Below the pieces are notes generated by a model. It was not told the origin of the DNA. It worked only from the letters and a program-made list of their open reading frames with translations, and did not search any database. A stretch of 64,000 bases of DNA. It comes from Symbiodinium microadriaticum. Taxonomy: Eukaryota; Sar; Dinophyceae; Suessiales; Symbiodiniaceae. The stretch spans positions 260,456 to 324,455 of the forward strand of contig LSRX01000843.1 in the NCBI GenBank assembly GCA_001939145.1, read 5' to 3'. The translations under genes and the position numbers were made by a program. Each line of letters opens with the position of its first letter. Positions within the stretch are counted from its first letter, which is position 1. Shown here piece after piece: positions 30,710 through 42,900 of the stretch.

Positions 30710-31955
30710 CTAGAAACACCCTGCGGCCACCTGCGCGGCTGCGATTTTGGCAGCGACCTTGGATGTCCAGCTGCGAAACTAGCATTAACCGGAAATCTGA
30801 CAGGCGTGAACCTTTGCGCGTCGCTGATCCAATGAGATTTTGTGGAAGCGGGTATGCTCAGTGCCATCTGATGCCTGTGACAAGGCAGGCATGTGCAAAG
30901 ACACCAGATATCGAAGCTGCTGCTAGCGGAGACCTTCATGGTATCACCATCTTTGTCATAGGTAATATCCTGCACACAACAAGTTGCCTGGGACTCGAGT
31001 TGTGACTGGAGTGACACCTCCACTCCACTGCGTTTCGGTCCTTCTTCTCCGCCTTCTCACCATCTGGATCCTCACGGATCTTTTCGTGAGCCTCTGTGTA
31101 CATGTCCTGGAAAAAACGTCGCAGACTAGTCGTGAAGAGAGGGCATCAGACACAAGAAGGTGGTCCTCCATCTTCTCAGCATCGATGCCTGCTTCAATGT
31201 ACTTGGCAAAGTGCGCCTCGTACTTAGTTGGATCTTCTTCCTGCAGCATCTCCATGTACTCCTTGACCTGAGATCTACAGTGCAAAAAAGAGGGTACGCG
31301 AAGGCTAATTAATGTGTTCCGAGATCCAAGCATGATTCCCAAAGATCTTCTCTTTGTGCGCTTCAGCATCATACTCGGACTCCCCACCCTTCTCATCTGC
31401 TGCTTTGAAGCCTGGGAAGTTCTTCGTGCTGTGCGGCACGTGCAAGCCGCCATCCACGGCACCCTTTAGAGCTCCCCACATCCGGTGTCCGACACAGGTG
31501 CGGCGAATTCCAACATCCAGGATGCACTTGAAAGGTCGCTGCTCGTTGTCTTCATCCTCAATGTGGTAGTCCTCACCATCGAGCTCCTCCTTTCCCTTGA
31601 ACTTCTCATCCAAGCCAAACTTCTTGAGCACACGGCGTGCCAGAAGCAGTCCTGTAGCATATGCTGCTGCATAGTTCTTGTGCCCAGCTACAATTCCGAA
31701 GTGCGCGAGCTCGTTGGATGCAGCAGCAGCCACGACAACATCGCCACGAAGAGTGGCATAGACACACTGGCAGATGCAACGCTTGTTTGTGAAGCGGACA
31801 ACCAAACGATACTTGCGGTTGTTGAACTTGTTCTTGTCCTGCCTTACCATCTTGCGTCTTGCATGGTAATCGGTCTTGCCCTCTCGACGGCGCCGCTTCG
31901 CAACTTGAAACCTCTTAAAGTATGCCGCGTTCTTCAGCACCTTCACGAAAGCCAT
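30710..31955 (-). CDS. RPL5: 60S ribosomal protein L5 (uL18), six exons
   Basis: Binds 5S rRNA and joins the large ribosomal subunit. I read six exons on the minus strand: 31955-31332, 31267-31166, 31106-31041, 30969-30934, 30874-30812 and 30757-30710, all in phase, giving 312 aa (about 300 is usual). Exon 1 has the whole uL18 core from [17 protein letters not shown] through [27 protein letters not shown] and NFPGF. Exons 2-6 give [26 protein letters not shown] and the basic tail [11 protein letters not shown] plus VAAKIAAAQ, ending at TAG. Introns are 64, 59, 71, 59 and 54 bp with donors GC, GA, GA, GT, GT; each ends AG followed by G. No relict spliced leader lies directly upstream. I see no disabling change, so this is very likely an active gene. 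Confidence 0.96.
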
Positions 31956-32099
31956 CTTCTACACCGAACGCCCGCACGTGGCCGGCACCCTCCCGGAGTC
32001 CCAACGATCTGAGCCGTCTCCCTAGAACGCAAACATTGTCGCTGTTCTCCAGGTCACGTGAAACAGGGAATGCACAAAATGCAGATCTCCCAAGCACAC

Positions 32100-32580
32100 A
32101 TCACTAACACCCTTACGTTGCTGTCAGGCATCGGACCGGCCGACTACGATGCGAACTCGATCGCTGTTGATAATGCACGAAAAGCAAATCATCATGAAAT
32201 TCCGCTGCTTTGCTCGCGTCTTTTGCCAAGCATCGCGAAGCTTTTGGAGCTACTACGCCTACATCACGACTATGTCGCAAAGCGCTTGAAGCTTGGCGCA
32301 TCAGTAATTTCTCCTGGAGCCGGTCCTCAGGTTTGCCATTCAGCTTCAAGACAGGCAGAAAGACAGTTGAACCCCTTCCTTGGCAGGCCAAGGCGAGATT
32401 GCCAGAAGTCCAAGGGACGCTGAGCGCCAACTAACAACCATGGGTTATCGCGTGCCCCCACCCATCCGCCCGACACGCATGCTCTCTTTTCTTTGGGAGG
32501 TGGCTGGTCGCGAGCGAGCCCTTGCTCGGCGGTTGCCCGGAAGGATGGGCCAGGACTTACAGCTCAACCTCTAACTTTAG
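32100..32580. other. Intergenic sequence upstream of RPL5
   Basis: No gene is recognised. A short direct duplication containing TTTAGGCAAGGAGCCG lies around 32576-32612. Confidence 0.4.
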
Positions 32581-35016
32581 GCAAGGAGCCGAACTTTAGG
32601 CAAGGAGCCGGTGGCTCCCCCAGGCGTCCCCCGAAAGCCACCTTCTCCCCCCTCCTACTTTTTTCTTCCTTGTTTCGGTACCTTAGTCACCTGAGTGGGA
32701 ACCTCCCCCCTAGAACGGGGTCGTAGTCGTCCCTCTTGATGCGGGCCGCCTGGGTCGGCAGCCCGCACCGGACCGTCTCGGAAACGCCCACGAAGCGCAA
32801 ACCGGTGCGGAAGCAGGAAAGGCCCTGACGCCCTCCTCCTCAAAATTCGGGGGGGCGAGGCTGCTTTTGCCTTGCTTGGCCTCGCTGGCCCTTGGCCTTC
32901 CCTGGCCTCCCCTGACCCCCTGGCCCTGGCCCCCCCGGCCTTCCCGGATTGGCTGGGCTGTCCTGGTGGGCAGAGCACTGGTCCTTCCCCATGTGAGGGG
33001 GGCAGTCGGAAGCCCAAAGCACACCCCCGGTATGCGTAGTAAACGCCCTCGCCCTCAGCGTCTCGAACTACTGCAAATCCCCTCTCGCCCTCCATCATCC
33101 TGAGTCCTGAAGGTTTAGGAAGGCATCCGACATGTCCAACAGTGAGAGCGTGGCGATTTTGGTGCCCATGACTCCCGGCCATCGCTCCAGGACCTGCAGA
33201 AACCGCCTCGAACTAGGCGCTCCAGCTCCCCCCTAGCTGAGTAGTTGCCGTCGGAAGGAAAACGTCTCACCCGACCACCTTTTCGGATACGGTCAGGGGG
33301 GTCATCGATGTCGGGGTCGCCCGCGGCCTCTACCATGCTTGCCAGGAGCCCGCACCGCCACCGTGGGTCCGAGCTCGGTCTCCTTGCCGGGGACCGTGTC
33401 GCCGCGGCTGCTCCTGCCTTTTCAAGAAAGGCCCGAAAGTGGAGGCTTACTGCTTGCCATCTGACTCAGCGCTGAAGGCCTGCTGTAGGTCTTTCGCCGA
33501 CTCCACTGCTTCACAAAGCGATGGTCGCAAGAGGTCCCCTATTCGGGCCCATCCTGGAATTTTCTGCACTGAGCTGGCCGGGGCCCTCATTCCTCCTATG
33601 CACAGCTCGTTCTCCCTTTCCAGGAGTTGTCGCTTCGACTCGTGGGCTGCGGTGCTCGCGGGTGCTCAGGAGTCACTCTGCCGGACGAGCTGATTCCAAG
33701 AGCGTTTGCGGAAGGCGTCAGGTGTGCTGTGGAGCCTCCCGGCACCGCCGCGCCAGCGAGTGGAAGCATTCGCCGTAGCAGCCCTGTTGGCTTCTGGTGG
33801 GCCGCGCCGTAAGCGCACTGGTCCAGGGCCACCAGAGCTCAGGTCTGACAAGAAGCCGGAAGACTGGGGCCCCGAGGCTGAGGAGGACAACCTGCAGGCT
33901 TTGCGAGGAGCAGGAAAAGGGGCACCCCCTCCGCTCCGACATGTGGGACCTCAAGCCCTTCAAGAAGAGAAGGAAGTCCTTGCGGTCGTCCCTCGCACGG
34001 GTGAAGGTCCGACAAGGGGGTGCCATGTGGATCCAGGCCGGCTTGAAGGCTTGTGCTTGCAGATCACTTCCAGTGTCTCCGTTCTTGTCCAGCGGGTCCC
34101 AGACCTTAAAGCTGGTGCCCTGCAGCGCTTCCCGCACCGCCTTCGTGACACCTCCTTTCGGCTCCAGCAAAGCAGGCTCCTCGCCTGCCTCCTCGGCCGC
34201 AGTGCCAGCGCCGCCTGCTTCCGGACCTCCGTCCTGAGGGGGCACAGGCTGCCCAACCTCAGGAGGATCTGGGGCTCGCGCCCCCCAGGCAGGTGCACAG
34301 AGCCTCGAACACACGTGCCGTCGCCGCAGCCGAACCAGATGTTGCGCGCCATCTGGTCGGTGAGGAAGCGCACCTTGAGCCCCTTGCCCTTCCCTGGGGG
34401 ACGTGGCTTGCGCGGGACGGTTTTCCGGGGAGTCGGTCAGGTCGGTTCCTGATCCAGTCACCCCTCGGAGATGTCGAATAGCCGGGTCTCTCACATGTTC
34501 ATCCCATTTTTCTTTATCCTGGGCCGCGACACGGAACACCCGCTCCCAAGGACGTCCTGGTTGGAACCTCGGCTCCAGCCCGTGGTCGTGGTTCTCCAGG
34601 AGCTTTCTTCTCAACTTCGGGAAGCGCTCAGCTCGGCAGCGGTCCTCTCGGTCCAGCACGCTGCTCACCTTTATCTTCCTCTTGGCCGGGTCCAGCCCAG
34701 CTGTTGCGGGAGCCGCTGCCGGGCGTACCGCGGACCCTGCGCCCGTCACCCCTCCCCACCCCGAGGTCAGGGTGGGGGTAGGCGTCGTGAGTAAGGCCCC
34801 GCTCGGTGGCGGGGGCATGGCCTGGTTCGCCCGCAGTGCCATGCTCGGCAGGAACGTTCCCCAAGATCTGCACAAACTGGGAACTCTGCCAAGTGCCCCA
34901 TCCACGGCCGCCCAGGAGCCATTCGCAATGGCCTGAGCCACGGTGGTGATCCCCGCAAGCTGGGCTTCTGTGGGCAGGTCCAAAGCAGCCATGGCGCGAG
35001 GAAAACGGTTCTTCAC
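32580..35016 (-). mobile_element. Broken retroelement with methyltransferase-like and RT-leader pieces
   Basis: GC-rich block whose minus strand carries, in order, a Gag-like N-terminus, a PPC-motif domain and, near 33336-33115, a segment (DPDIDDPPDRIRKGG ... SARGELERLVRGGFC) resembling the leader before reverse transcriptase in dinoflagellate elements. Frames shift repeatedly and no RT catalytic motif survives. I found no terminal repeats. Confidence 0.55.
33718..35016 (-). pseudogene. Gag-like protein joined to a C5-methyltransferase-like domain, frame-damaged
   Basis: A 432-codon frame. Residues 1-60 (LPTEAQLAGITTVAQAIANG) and ~105-180 (KIKVSSVLD ... KEKWDEHVRDPAI) look like the helical leader of dinoflagellate retroelement polyproteins. 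Residues ~302-342 read VWDPLDKNG ... AWIHMAPPCRTFTRARDD; the PPC at 333-335 sits where cytosine-5 methyltransferases have the catalytic PC motif. The part at ~195-285 is Pro/Gly-rich and out of frame: an overlapping frame at 34373-33960 (MRFLTDQMARNIWFGC) reads more naturally. The methyltransferase-like region lacks clear cofactor (motif I) and ENV motifs, so activity is doubtful. The opposite-strand frame at 33706-34452 is a shadow. Confidence 0.5.
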
Positions 35017-35199
35017 CTAGTGCCCCCAAGTCCCAGCGGGCGGAAGCCCTGCTGGTACCTGGTGACACCCTCGAGCCACGACTCAACGGGGAACGATCGT
35101 GAAGACCCTGCCTCCAGCAATAACCTGGTTGTTGTTTTAAGCACTGCGTGCAATGCATAACAAGAAATCTTGCGAGCCAGTTCGGGCTTCCATGCACAG

Positions 35200-36735
35200 T
35201 GGACTGCAGTCTTTCAAACGTTTGGTACGGTCAGTCGCTTCTACTTGAAGCAGACGATCTTCTATGATGGGGCCACGGCCAGAGATGATGTGCTGCACAC
35301 GAATCTGAGATGCAGGCTCTTACCCTGAATAAGTTCCAGCGCTGACTGCACATTCATCCCAGACCTTGCGGGCAGTTCTGTTCTGGCACAGAGGACAAAT
35401 TCTATACACTCAGGCCAGAGGGCGGAGAAGCAGAGAGGCAAAGAGGCAGGGAGGAGGTATCATCAATCAAACGGCGCAACACCACAAGACTAACCCGTGA
35501 AGTGAGTGCAGTGGAAAACGAAGCTTCAATGGATAAGATGGATGAGCAGTACAGGCGCACGCCACGGGAAAGAATGTCGGTTGCCGCGCTTGAAACTCCC
35601 CGTGCTTGAAACAACGATAAGCAAGACAAGGCGATGCTACGAAAATCTTCGCACTTCAAGTCCTTGCCTTGAAACACTGGTCATGTACGCCTGCTTCTTT
35701 TGCTGCAACTCCTCGTATCTCCACAGTGAAGGGACAAACAGGTCTGGCCGTGTCCCGATTGGTTCTTGTGACTTTCGGCAAAGATGCAGGCAACGGCTCC
35801 TGCTTCAGTCTCGTCACCTCGTTCAACTTTTGTACATCACATGCGCGAACCTGTCATCGCTTCAGCACTCAAATACACTTGAAAAGACGATTGCTGGCCT
35901 CGCCCTTCTTGTTGAAGCCGACAGAAAAAACCACGGTGTCGCCAATTCTGGCCCCCTGCTTCGACAATGCAATTAATGCAACCTAGCAGCCGCCACTTGT
36001 CCCCAACTCCACCATGCATAAGACATTGTGAGAAAAATCAAGCAGCAAGGCACAAGGCGCCATGCTTTCGTGGAAGCATGGACAGCTGAGCGAGGAGGTC
36101 CCAAGTGAGATATGTGCCGCCCTGGACAGTGATGAGAGGGATGAAAATGCAGGGGCATGCAATGTTTTAGATCGGCAGATAACGGGACACTGGTCCGAGA
36201 ACAATGGATCGTTGCGTTCCGATTTCGTCCGACCTTCCAGCGACACAATCTATCGATCAGGCAGGACTGCAGGCGCACAAGTTGCCATTCATCAACCATG
36301 GACTCACTGAAAAACAAGACATCGGGACTTCGGGTGATCCCATAGAATCAGCCCAAAGCGATTCAAATCCTGAAGCCGGTGCCGTCTCGAGTCTCGGACT
36401 TCCACAAAGGGAGCTACACAAGTGTGGCTGGCAAGTGCTTCAGACTCACCGAAGTCAAAAATGAAGGAGAATGCAAACTGAGAACCTCAAAATGAAGCAG
36501 CATGGGACCGACTGCGATGCGTTCTTGAGGTGATTCTATGTGCCGCGATGGACCTCGCAGCAAATTTGGGGCCTTGGCCGGTTTGCGATCATATGCTGGC
36601 ATTAAGGGCCCCCGACCTGATATCGTTCGAGCACGACAAGGCAAAAAGCCAGCTACTTCTGCACTGGTTCTCGCGTCTTCGATGCTTTCCCTTTTGCCTT
36701 GAAACTGCCTGACCTCTATTGCGATTCTCTGTCGT
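35200..36735. other. Unassigned region
   Basis: Only short frames with no recognised domain on either strand. It may be intron of the neighbouring cold-shock-domain gene. Confidence 0.35.
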
Positions 36736-36779
36736 CTACCGCCTGACACTGCAGCATTGGGATTGGGGACATGATTGGT

Positions 36780-36927
36780 TCCCTGCTTTTGGCTTCAATC
36801 CTGCCTGGTATGACTCCCTGTCGATGAAAATGTCTCGACCGAATCGCTTGAAGGTCTCCGAGCACGACACGAAGCCATAGCCCTTCAGAGTGTCAAACTT
36901 GGATATGAAGCCGACATAGTGATGAGA
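36780..36927 (-). CDS. Cold-shock-domain protein, one exon
   Basis: The minus strand reads HHYVGFISKFDTLKGYGFV, then SCSETFKRFGRDIFIDRESY. This matches the start of a cold-shock domain: a beta-1 strand, the RNP1-type KGYGF(V/I) motif and the RNP2-like DIFID (usually DVFLH). These domains bind single-stranded RNA or DNA. An acceptor-like AAG precedes the exon near 36930. The remaining strands are not in this frame and must be in further exons that I could not place. Confidence 0.66.
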
Positions 36928-36949
36928 CCTTGCAGCGCGCAATCACGAG

Positions 36950-39900
36950 AAGCTTGAACAGGCAATTGGCTAAGGCCTGCTACAATATTCTACGCAAGTA
37001 CTGCTAGGATCAGACTTTTGCGGTTTTTTTACAGCACCAGCCTTTGGACGGATGGGCCAACAGCTTCGGCTTCAGAGCAATCTGTACTGGAGCCGCCTAT
37101 CCAGAATCACCGACATGCTGCCATGCTTCAGGTTTTACCATTGCCGTTCGCAACTCATTCAGCTCAACATGGACTGTTCAAGCAAAAGCAAAAACTTCGT
37201 TATCTCAGGATAAGGGAGATCTCGCGTTTTCTCGAGATCTGCCAGGCCACTGTGCGGCTGCTCGCTTCACCTTGTCCTCCGCTTCTCGCACCCGCTCCTC
37301 CAAAGAGTTGAGCTCGGCCAGAGCGTTTCCGGCATCGACAGTGCTGCCTTAGGTGCACACATCACCTTCCATCCACCTTCGGACACAAAGGAAGCGCTGA
37401 CAAAACAAGGAGGTTCTCAAACTCTCTTCTGCCGATTTCTGCCGAACTGCAGACTTGGCTGCGCTTAACCTCACCTTCTTCAACACATTGCATTATCAGG
37501 CGTCAAACTACACGGCACCTACACTATTCAAAGCCCCGAAAAAGTATTGGAACAGATACATACATGCTTACGGCATGGACTCCCATGTGTTATTACGGTG
37601 GAACAGGGTATGGGCAACACAGAAAGCAGAGAATAATCTGCGCCGACACAAACAGCGAAATAGGCACAAAATACAGAAACCGCATGCATGTATGCCGGTA
37701 ATCATATGAGAGAACACTTGGGCCACATTGACAGAGCGTACGAACTGCAAAGCTTAACGAGACAGAGAGAGAGAGAGAGAGAGACAACTGTAACATATCA
37801 TGATGTACGGTCGCAAAAAAGGCTAACATCACGTGCGAACAGACACACCTGACCGATACATAATATGCGCAAGGTGCATCTCAAACTCTCAAGCTTTAGA
37901 GTTTGGGCGGAGAGATCTTGCGCGTGCCTTGGGAATGTCTAACAAGCAGACCGCGATGTGTTGCTCTTCCGAATGCGCCGTCATGCAAAGCTATGCACGT
38001 TTTGGGTTTGCCGCCGTGTTTGTCACGAGAGCGGGCTTACTTTTGTCTGTCGCGACTTGGGTGCGAAATGTGTTGTGTATCGAGGCAGGCGGCTCTGGTG
38101 TGGGGTGCCTGATTGTTTGCGGCCATGGTGAGGGTGCATTTATTCTGCTGTCCTGGCAAGGTTGGGTATCTTGGTCAGCTGCATGAAGACGACTAGTGTA
38201 AGTGTAAGCACACCACGTACGTGCACACAAGCGTATGTTGGATACTATGTGGGTATGTAGTAGTACAGTATGCAAGCATGCGTGCTTGCCTCAAAAAATG
38301 TAAGGCGTCAACCCGTGCACGGTTCCAAAATGGCTGCTCCCTTGGTGCCTCCTCCTCCTCTTGCCAACTTCCACCAAAACCGGGGTGCGGACTCTGTTGT
38401 GTGCACGCATGCTGCATTTCACATTGGCAGGGTTTGGACTCGTTCTCTGTCCATCTGCACAAGCCTGCTGCGTCTGCCCTGCTCGCAAGGCAACAACGTC
38501 CTCGGAAGCGCTGCCGAACTTGCCGTCGTCTGCTCTCTGCTGCACGTTGGAACGTGCATCGCGGGTGTGCAATGAAGCATGCAGCGAGCTGCTCCGTGCG
38601 CGAAGCTTCCGGACGGATCCGAAGACACCGAATCTAGAATCCGGGCACCAGAGCGACAAAGGATCCAGCCACAAGGACTCCCCTTTGCCAGAGCCTCCGA
38701 CCCTGGAAATGGGAAGCGGCAGCGTCCCTAGCAAGAAGTCCAGTCTCGGTCTGGGCACCTGATGTAGATTCCTCACCAACCAGGACCAAGGAACCTGTGG
38801 GCGAAGCGGCCTTCCCCTTCGATGGAAACCCTCGAACCAGGAAAGCTGCAAAACCAGACGATCCGCAGATTCACGGCCTGAGCTCATTCACAGATCTGAT
38901 ATCAACGTAGACGTCGGTTCGCGTGGGCCCTGAGGTCCGCGAACAGCAGCTGAAAGCATGAAAGCCGTCACAGACGCCGCAGAGGTAGTCCAAAGCACAG
39001 CGCTCAGAGCTCAGAAGAAGGATGAAGAAGGGGAAGCTATGGCAAGCGGGAGCCCAGAATCTAGCTTCCCTGACTAGTTCGGGCAGGGCGGCCTGCATGA
39101 GAAGAAAAAGAGCTAGAGCGGTCGCATTCATGTCGGCTGCGGATGGCTGCGGTGGAATATTTAGCATATCCACCTGTGTGAGCCTGGCAGCAAGGAAAGT
39201 CCTGATGCTGCCGAGGCGTTGTCTCTTCCAAGGTTGGTCCCGAGGCTGAAATGAAGGGTTTATCAAAGGGTTTGAAATCTTGTGACAAAGCCAGTGGATG
39301 GAAGTTCCATGAACTTCCTGCTAGATGACAACAGACATCAGTGCATTCAGGACATCCGCGAGAACAAACTTGGTTTTTGTGATGTCGACTGTCCACTCCC
39401 TTCGCATGTGGATTCCTCTCTTCACTGGCATCGCCAGTTTAATCGGCGTAATCGAAGCAGGGTTGCTCGGAAGAGGGAAGTCACATCAAATATGGCGACA
39501 AGACACATCATGTCGCTGTCCTACTCGTGCTTGTTCACTCCTCCAAGAGAGCGCACACTCTTGTCGTGTAGGTTTTTGCCTTTGTCAAAACCAGGGATCT
39601 CTCGTTTTCTCTCATTCTTTCAAATCTTTCTGATGGGGAAGTCCGTGCTAGTGAACCCCCGCGGCGTAAAACCGACTGAAAGCATGTGAAACTCACTCGG
39701 CTCCACTCGAAGGGACTCTAAACACAACAGCTGTGGTCAGAATTCCGACTGCTCTACCGTGCAATCCATCGACCTGGTGGCAAAATACGGAAAGATCCTG
39801 CATGATGCAAGTGTACGCATCATACTACTAAGGCACGCCCTCACATCGACTATGTTTCTCTCCCGGCGTTATGGTCACATAGCCACTTTGAAACGCAACT

Positions 39901-42900
39901 TGGTCCACTGAAAGCTAGTGACAGCTAGTGAAGCTAGTGATGCCTCCGTTTGGTATCGTTTGGTCTGCTTCAGCGCATTGTTCTGCCCCGCAGGCCAGGG
40001 CAAGAAGTTCGAAACTGCTGGAACGAGCAGCAGACAGCCCTCCCTCGCTGCTCCCTTCAACCCGCTTTTATCAGTGTACCAGACGTTAGCCCTAGCCCGC
40101 CCCATTAGCAAAGAGCTCAAATGAAGGCCATGGTGCTCTGGAAGCCAGGCAGACTGGAAGCCAAAGAAGGACACGAAGGAGCTGATGTAGCTGACCTCTG
40201 CACGTGGAAAGCCCTCTCACGTGGTCTACTGTAGGAATTCTGGTGGCTCGTGGTGCCCCACTGCATAAGTCGATGGTCCGTTCTTGACGGGCTACGTGTG
40301 TTCTTCCAGGATCGAGTAGTTCGAAACTCCGGAACGCAAGCTTAAGGATGAACTGAACTCCATCTGCGGGCGACTGTTGGACACCGAACCTCTGCTGGGC
40401 CTTTGAAGTGGCGGGAACATGCGAAAACTCGTCGAAACCAATCTGATCGTCCCAGGCTGCAACGTTCCGTCGTATCCATTGACCAACAGTTGCTGATACC
40501 TTGGACGCTGCGACTCAGAATCAGAGCTTGCAAAACATTAACATACACCTGGAGAAACAGTAAGTCAGTAAGCAAGCATGCGACACCGCCTGTTACGAAG
40601 ACAAGCTGAATGAGAGAGGTTGCTGCTTGATATACAGCATCTGCTGTTGGATGGACAGAGCCGAGCCATTCAATGCCGGGTCCTGTAACACGGCTGAGCA
40701 GAACGCGGCAGCATTGACATGCTGTCCCATTGTGAAGAAAGTCTTGACAACGGACACGAGAGGAAATGCACCAGTCCTCTGCAAAAGCTCCGGGAGCCTC
40801 CCACTTGTTTGAATTTCTGGCAGGCTGAAAAAAATGCTCTGCCGGCACACAGCGGCAGCGACATAGTTCCAAATCTGAATTGGAGAGCTCAAGTGGGTCG
40901 GCCCTGGATGCCCCAAAATCGACACCAAACGGAAAAAAATGTGTCAAGCTTGCGAAGCCACTGCCATGCTGGACGGCCTGCTGGAACCCTTGCCCTTGGC
41001 CATCTCCGCTTGGTGCCGCGTGCGGCACCTCCAGGATTGATGCCTGCTCAGGTGAGGAAGAAAGTCGCCCCCCGAGGCCGCGTCCAAGACCCCGACAATT
41101 GCAGGCTTGCAGTCATGGAAATGTACACGTGACGATCAAACTGACTTGTCCTGCGGCGTCCCCAAAGGCAGCGAAGGCACCTCTGCAAGAACTCTGCGAT
41201 CACATGGTGCAGGATGCCGGCTCATGCTAGCTGGGCTGGTCGCCGAATTCGAGGCACTGGGTGCACTCTGTGGCACCTGCAGAGGTGTCTGCAGATGGTT
41301 TCACACTTCGAAGAGAAAGTGTCACGACGAGCCGCGACGGCCGCGAGAAGGCTGGGCTTAGCGGGCATCGCGCTTTGAGCCTTGCGAGAGCAGCTCAGCA
41401 CGTACTGAGGCTCAGCTCTGGGCCACTGGGCGGCCCCCACGGCATCCGCGGATTCCGGCCAAAGGCTCGGAGCCACGGAGGAGGTGCCGGAGGCGAAGCC
41501 ATGCACTGCCTGCGGTCCCGCTGCAGCGCATGTCAGGCAGTGCCTGCGATTCTGGCATTGCCTTGTCGGGCGACGGCACAAGGCCTGCGCCTGGCTGCGC
41601 TAAGATCGGTACCATCTCGGATCAACTGGCCACGCTACTGCTCCAGCGACATGGTGCTGATTGCCCGTGTCACAAAAAGCCTACAGAACTTTCAACAGCA
41701 GACCGGAGTCGGTCAAGGGCATTCAGGCTTTCGCGAATATAGGTGCGTGCTGAGTACAAACTCCGATCGGAGCCATGTTCAGGGTACAGCTTACAGAAGA
41801 TGACTCACCCACCCATCCCCACCCCCCCCCACGCGACACACACACACACACAGAGAGAGAGAGCGAGAGAGAGAGAGTAACTAACGGGTTCAAGCACACG
41901 ACCAAAATCTCTACGACTCTACGACCCTCCTGTATCCGAGACTGTTTCGAGTCAGAAATGGGTGCCTGGCAGAAAACTGCTAAGGCAACGAGATTCGGCA
42001 TGAGTCCGATGCTCCTGGAGGCCTCGAGATGGCTGGAGAATCTAGGAAAATTCAATGATTGCGAGACCAGCCTTCAGACAGCCCAAGATTTGGCGCTGGA
42101 GACCCGGAGTCTGGAGGAAGTGACTCAGCGGAGGTCTCCTGCACGCTTCAATCAGAATCGAAACCATTTCCCAGCTTCAGCTCTTTAAGCATTCCGCCTC
42201 GGATTTGCTCGAAAGTCATGCAATAATCCCTCCAGTTTGGAGCTCTGGGCCCTAAAAGGACGGGCTCTACTCGGGAAGCCGAGCCCAAGCCGCCCAAGCA
42301 CCCCTGCAGCTGTACAATCACGTCTCAAATCGCTCTCAGCAAGACCCCCGACTCCCGAAGCTCCAAAAGTTAGGGATCGAAGCAGGCAAACTGGGCAAAA
42401 ATGGGCGAACCAACTTTGTCGAACTAGCCTGCTCTCTCACCTTCAAGAGTGCGGCACCGATGGCATCATGTGCTGATTTTGCCTGCAATCCACGCGCAGG
42501 ACAGGAGATCAGTGCGAAAGGAACAAACAACAGTTTGCAGCCTGCACTGTCTGAACCTGGGAGGGGCCATTGCACAACCGCTGACTTCCAGGGTCCTCCT
42601 AAGCTCCCTTCCATTGAGCCGCTGACCCGCGATTTGACAGCTGATAGCTTGTGCTTCAGCTGGTCAAGTCCAACCTCGGATAGGCCCCTTGACTTTTGTC
42701 CATTCTATATGTCCCTCTATCCGCTATCCTTCTATCATAATATCGCAGCTACGACCAATCCAATCGTTCATTTAATCTACACCTCAACACCCTCACTGGA
42801 CGGTTCACAGCCTATGACAAAGGATCCCACGCTTCAAGTACAGGGTTACACTGAAAATATCCATGATGTCTTGTCGTCTTCTTGCTTACCCAGAAAAAAC

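Noticed and set aside
33706..34452. 248-codon plus-strand frame
   Set aside because: Antisense to the frame with the PPC motif; composition is typical of a shadow.
38325..38340. CCAAAATGGCT fragment resembling DinoSL complement
   Set aside because: Eleven bases with no further match on either side.
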